Program-made: the position numbers and the translations under genes
Part shown: piece after piece, positions 6,062 to 6,863 of the stretch
Layout of the letters: the number at the start of each line of letters is the position of its first letter
How positions within the stretch are numbered: the first letter of the stretch is position 1
The notes under the pieces: generated by a model
Databases searched by the model: none
What the model saw: the letters and a program-made list of their open reading frames with translations, nothing else
What the model was told of the DNA's origin: nothing
Assembly (NCBI GenBank): GCA_030646595.1
Contig: JAUSKS010000044.1
Coordinates: 1-6,863 of the forward strand
Reading direction: 5' to 3'
Source: Gallionellaceae bacterium
GTDB taxonomy: Bacteria > Pseudomonadota > Gammaproteobacteria > Burkholderiales > Gallionellaceae
Length of the DNA: 6,863 nucleotides

Positions 6062-6496
6062 GTGCATTACCTCGACACTTGTTTCATTACGCCGATGTTG
6101 CTGAATGAGGCGACTAGCGAGGCGGTTGAGCGGTATGTGGTGCGTGCTGCTGCGGGTAGTTTGTGCATCAGCCAGTGGACGCGGGTGGAGTTCGCCAGCG
6201 TGGTGGCGCGCGAGGTGCGCATGAAAAAAATGAAGGCAAGTCAGGGGACATCTGTTCTGGCAGAATTTGATAAATTGGTGCAAGAGTCTTTGCTTGTGCT
6301 GGTTCCTATGGCAGAGGATTACAACCTAGCGCACGATTATCTGGGGAAATTTTCTACTGGGTTACGTGGAGGAGATGCTTTGCATTTAGCTATCGCAGTT
6401 AATCATGGCGCGAGCAAAATCCTGTCGCTGGACAAAGGGCTTTTAAGTGCGGGGAAGCAACTCAAACTACCAGTGAGCCGGGGTATAAAAATTTAA
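6062..6496 (+). CDS. vapC: PIN-domain RNase toxin, VapC family
   Basis: The 144-residue toxin is a probable Mg-dependent RNase, held inactive by the antitoxin just upstream. All four conserved PIN acidic positions are visible: Asp5 (YLDTCF), Glu43 (TRVEFAS), Asp105 (LRGGDALHLAIA) and Asp124 (LSLDKGL). It starts at GTG 6062, 3 bases after the antitoxin stop; no independent SD is seen, so translation probably depends on ribosomes arriving from the antitoxin gene. That keeps the toxin in short supply. VapC proteins usually cut initiator tRNA, other tRNAs or rRNA; the target here cannot be read from sequence. The stop lies 13 bases before the thiolase ATG, which places the metabolic gene in the same apparent transcription unit. 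Confidence 0.92.
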   Translation: MHYLDTCFITPMLLNEATSEAVERYVVRAAAGSLCISQWTRVEFASVVAREVRMKKMKASQGTSVLAEFDKLVQESLLVLVPMAEDYNLAHDYLGKFSTGLRGGDALHLAIAVNHGASKILSLDKGLLSAGKQLKLPVSRGIKI

Positions 6497-6509
6497 GTGA
6501 GGAGTAATC

Positions 6510-6863
6510 ATGGCCAAACAAATTCAGGAAGCCTACATCGTCGCCGCCACCCGCACCCCTGTAGGCAAAGCGCCGCGCGGTATGTTTCGCACCACGCGGC
6601 CAGATGATCTGCTGGCACATGTATTGAAAGCTGCGCTGGCGCAATGCCCTTCACTTGATCCAGCTTCTGTTGGCGATGTCATCATCGGTTGTGCCATGCC
6701 GGAAGCAGAGCAGGGTACCAATGTGGCGCGCATTGCTTTGCTGCTGGCGGGCTTGCCTAATACCGTGCCGGGTCTGACCATCAATCGTTTTTGTTCATCG
6801 GGGTTGCAGGCCGTGGCGCTGGCGGCGGATCGCATACGCTTGGGTGAGGCAGATGTGATGCTG
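6510..6863 (+). CDS. fadA: Acetyl-CoA C-acyltransferase (3-ketoacyl-CoA thiolase), N-terminal part
   Basis: The first 118 residues are present and the gene continues past the right edge. The start [20 protein letters not shown] is the standard thiolase N-terminus (strand plus RTPxGK). [16 protein letters not shown] contains Cys95, the nucleophile that accepts the acyl group. [20 protein letters not shown] is the usual thiolase loop preceding it. The enzyme should cleave 3-ketoacyl-CoA to acetyl-CoA and a shortened acyl-CoA, the last step of the cycle that the upstream FadN-type enzyme feeds. In Bacillus the genes occur as fadN-fadA-fadE; here 3.7 kb of unrelated genes separate fadN from fadA. 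GAGGAG (6499-6504) is a good SD, 5 bases before the ATG. The catalytic His and second Cys lie outside the window. Confidence 0.93.
   Translation, partial: MAKQIQEAYIVAATRTPVGKAPRGMFRTTRPDDLLAHVLKAALAQCPSLDPASVGDVIIGCAMPEAEQGTNVARIALLLAGLPNTVPGLTINRFCSSGLQAVALAADRIRLGEADVML

Noticed and set aside
1..6863. CRISPR array, tRNA/rRNA, integrase or transposase
   Set aside because: No regularly spaced repeats, no RNA-gene signatures and no mobile-element enzyme motifs were seen in any frame.

Overview
The window reads as a fatty-acid degradation locus of a Gram-negative proteobacterium, most likely a betaproteobacterium. The evidence is an outer-membrane FadL-type transporter tail, a two-domain beta-oxidation enzyme with the dehydrogenase first and the hydratase second (FadN-type order), and a FadA-type thiolase. 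REP-like palindromes and a cluster of small toxin-like genes point the same way. The genus assignment is a guess from gene style and cannot be proved from this sequence.

Layout, left to right. Positions 1-162 hold the last strands of a FadL-like porin. A strong intrinsic terminator (178-209) follows and ends only 12 bases before the ATG of the fadN-like gene (222-2831). That gene has intact active-site residues in both domains, but its interdomain linker contains about 130 bp of foreign-looking, self-complementary sequence kept in frame. The thiolase that would normally follow such a gene appears only at 6510 and runs off the right edge.

Between the two beta-oxidation genes lie about 3.7 kb of accessory genes. 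These are a NYN-domain (PIN-like) putative RNase (2868-3461), a REP-like hairpin with a GTAG head (3477-3506), and a small ORF overlapping a Fic protein that has a complete HPFx[DE]GNGRxxR motif (3513-3704 and 3685-4335). A small convergent ORF on the minus strand follows (4307-4492), then a DUF1016/YhcG-type PD-(D/E)XK nuclease broken by a frameshift near 5464 (4588-5692). The last part is a Phd/YefM antitoxin plus PIN (VapC) toxin pair with its own promoter and repeat operator (5787-6496).

How the parts work together: FadL imports long-chain fatty acids, FadN hydrates and oxidises the acyl-CoA intermediates, and FadA cleaves off acetyl-CoA. The inserted genes are unrelated to this and look like a toxin-antitoxin/defence-type cargo block, possibly assembled in several steps. 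A consequence is that the thiolase now begins 13 bases after vapC, so it may be transcribed from the toxin-antitoxin promoter. No tRNA, rRNA, CRISPR array, integrase or transposase gene is visible.
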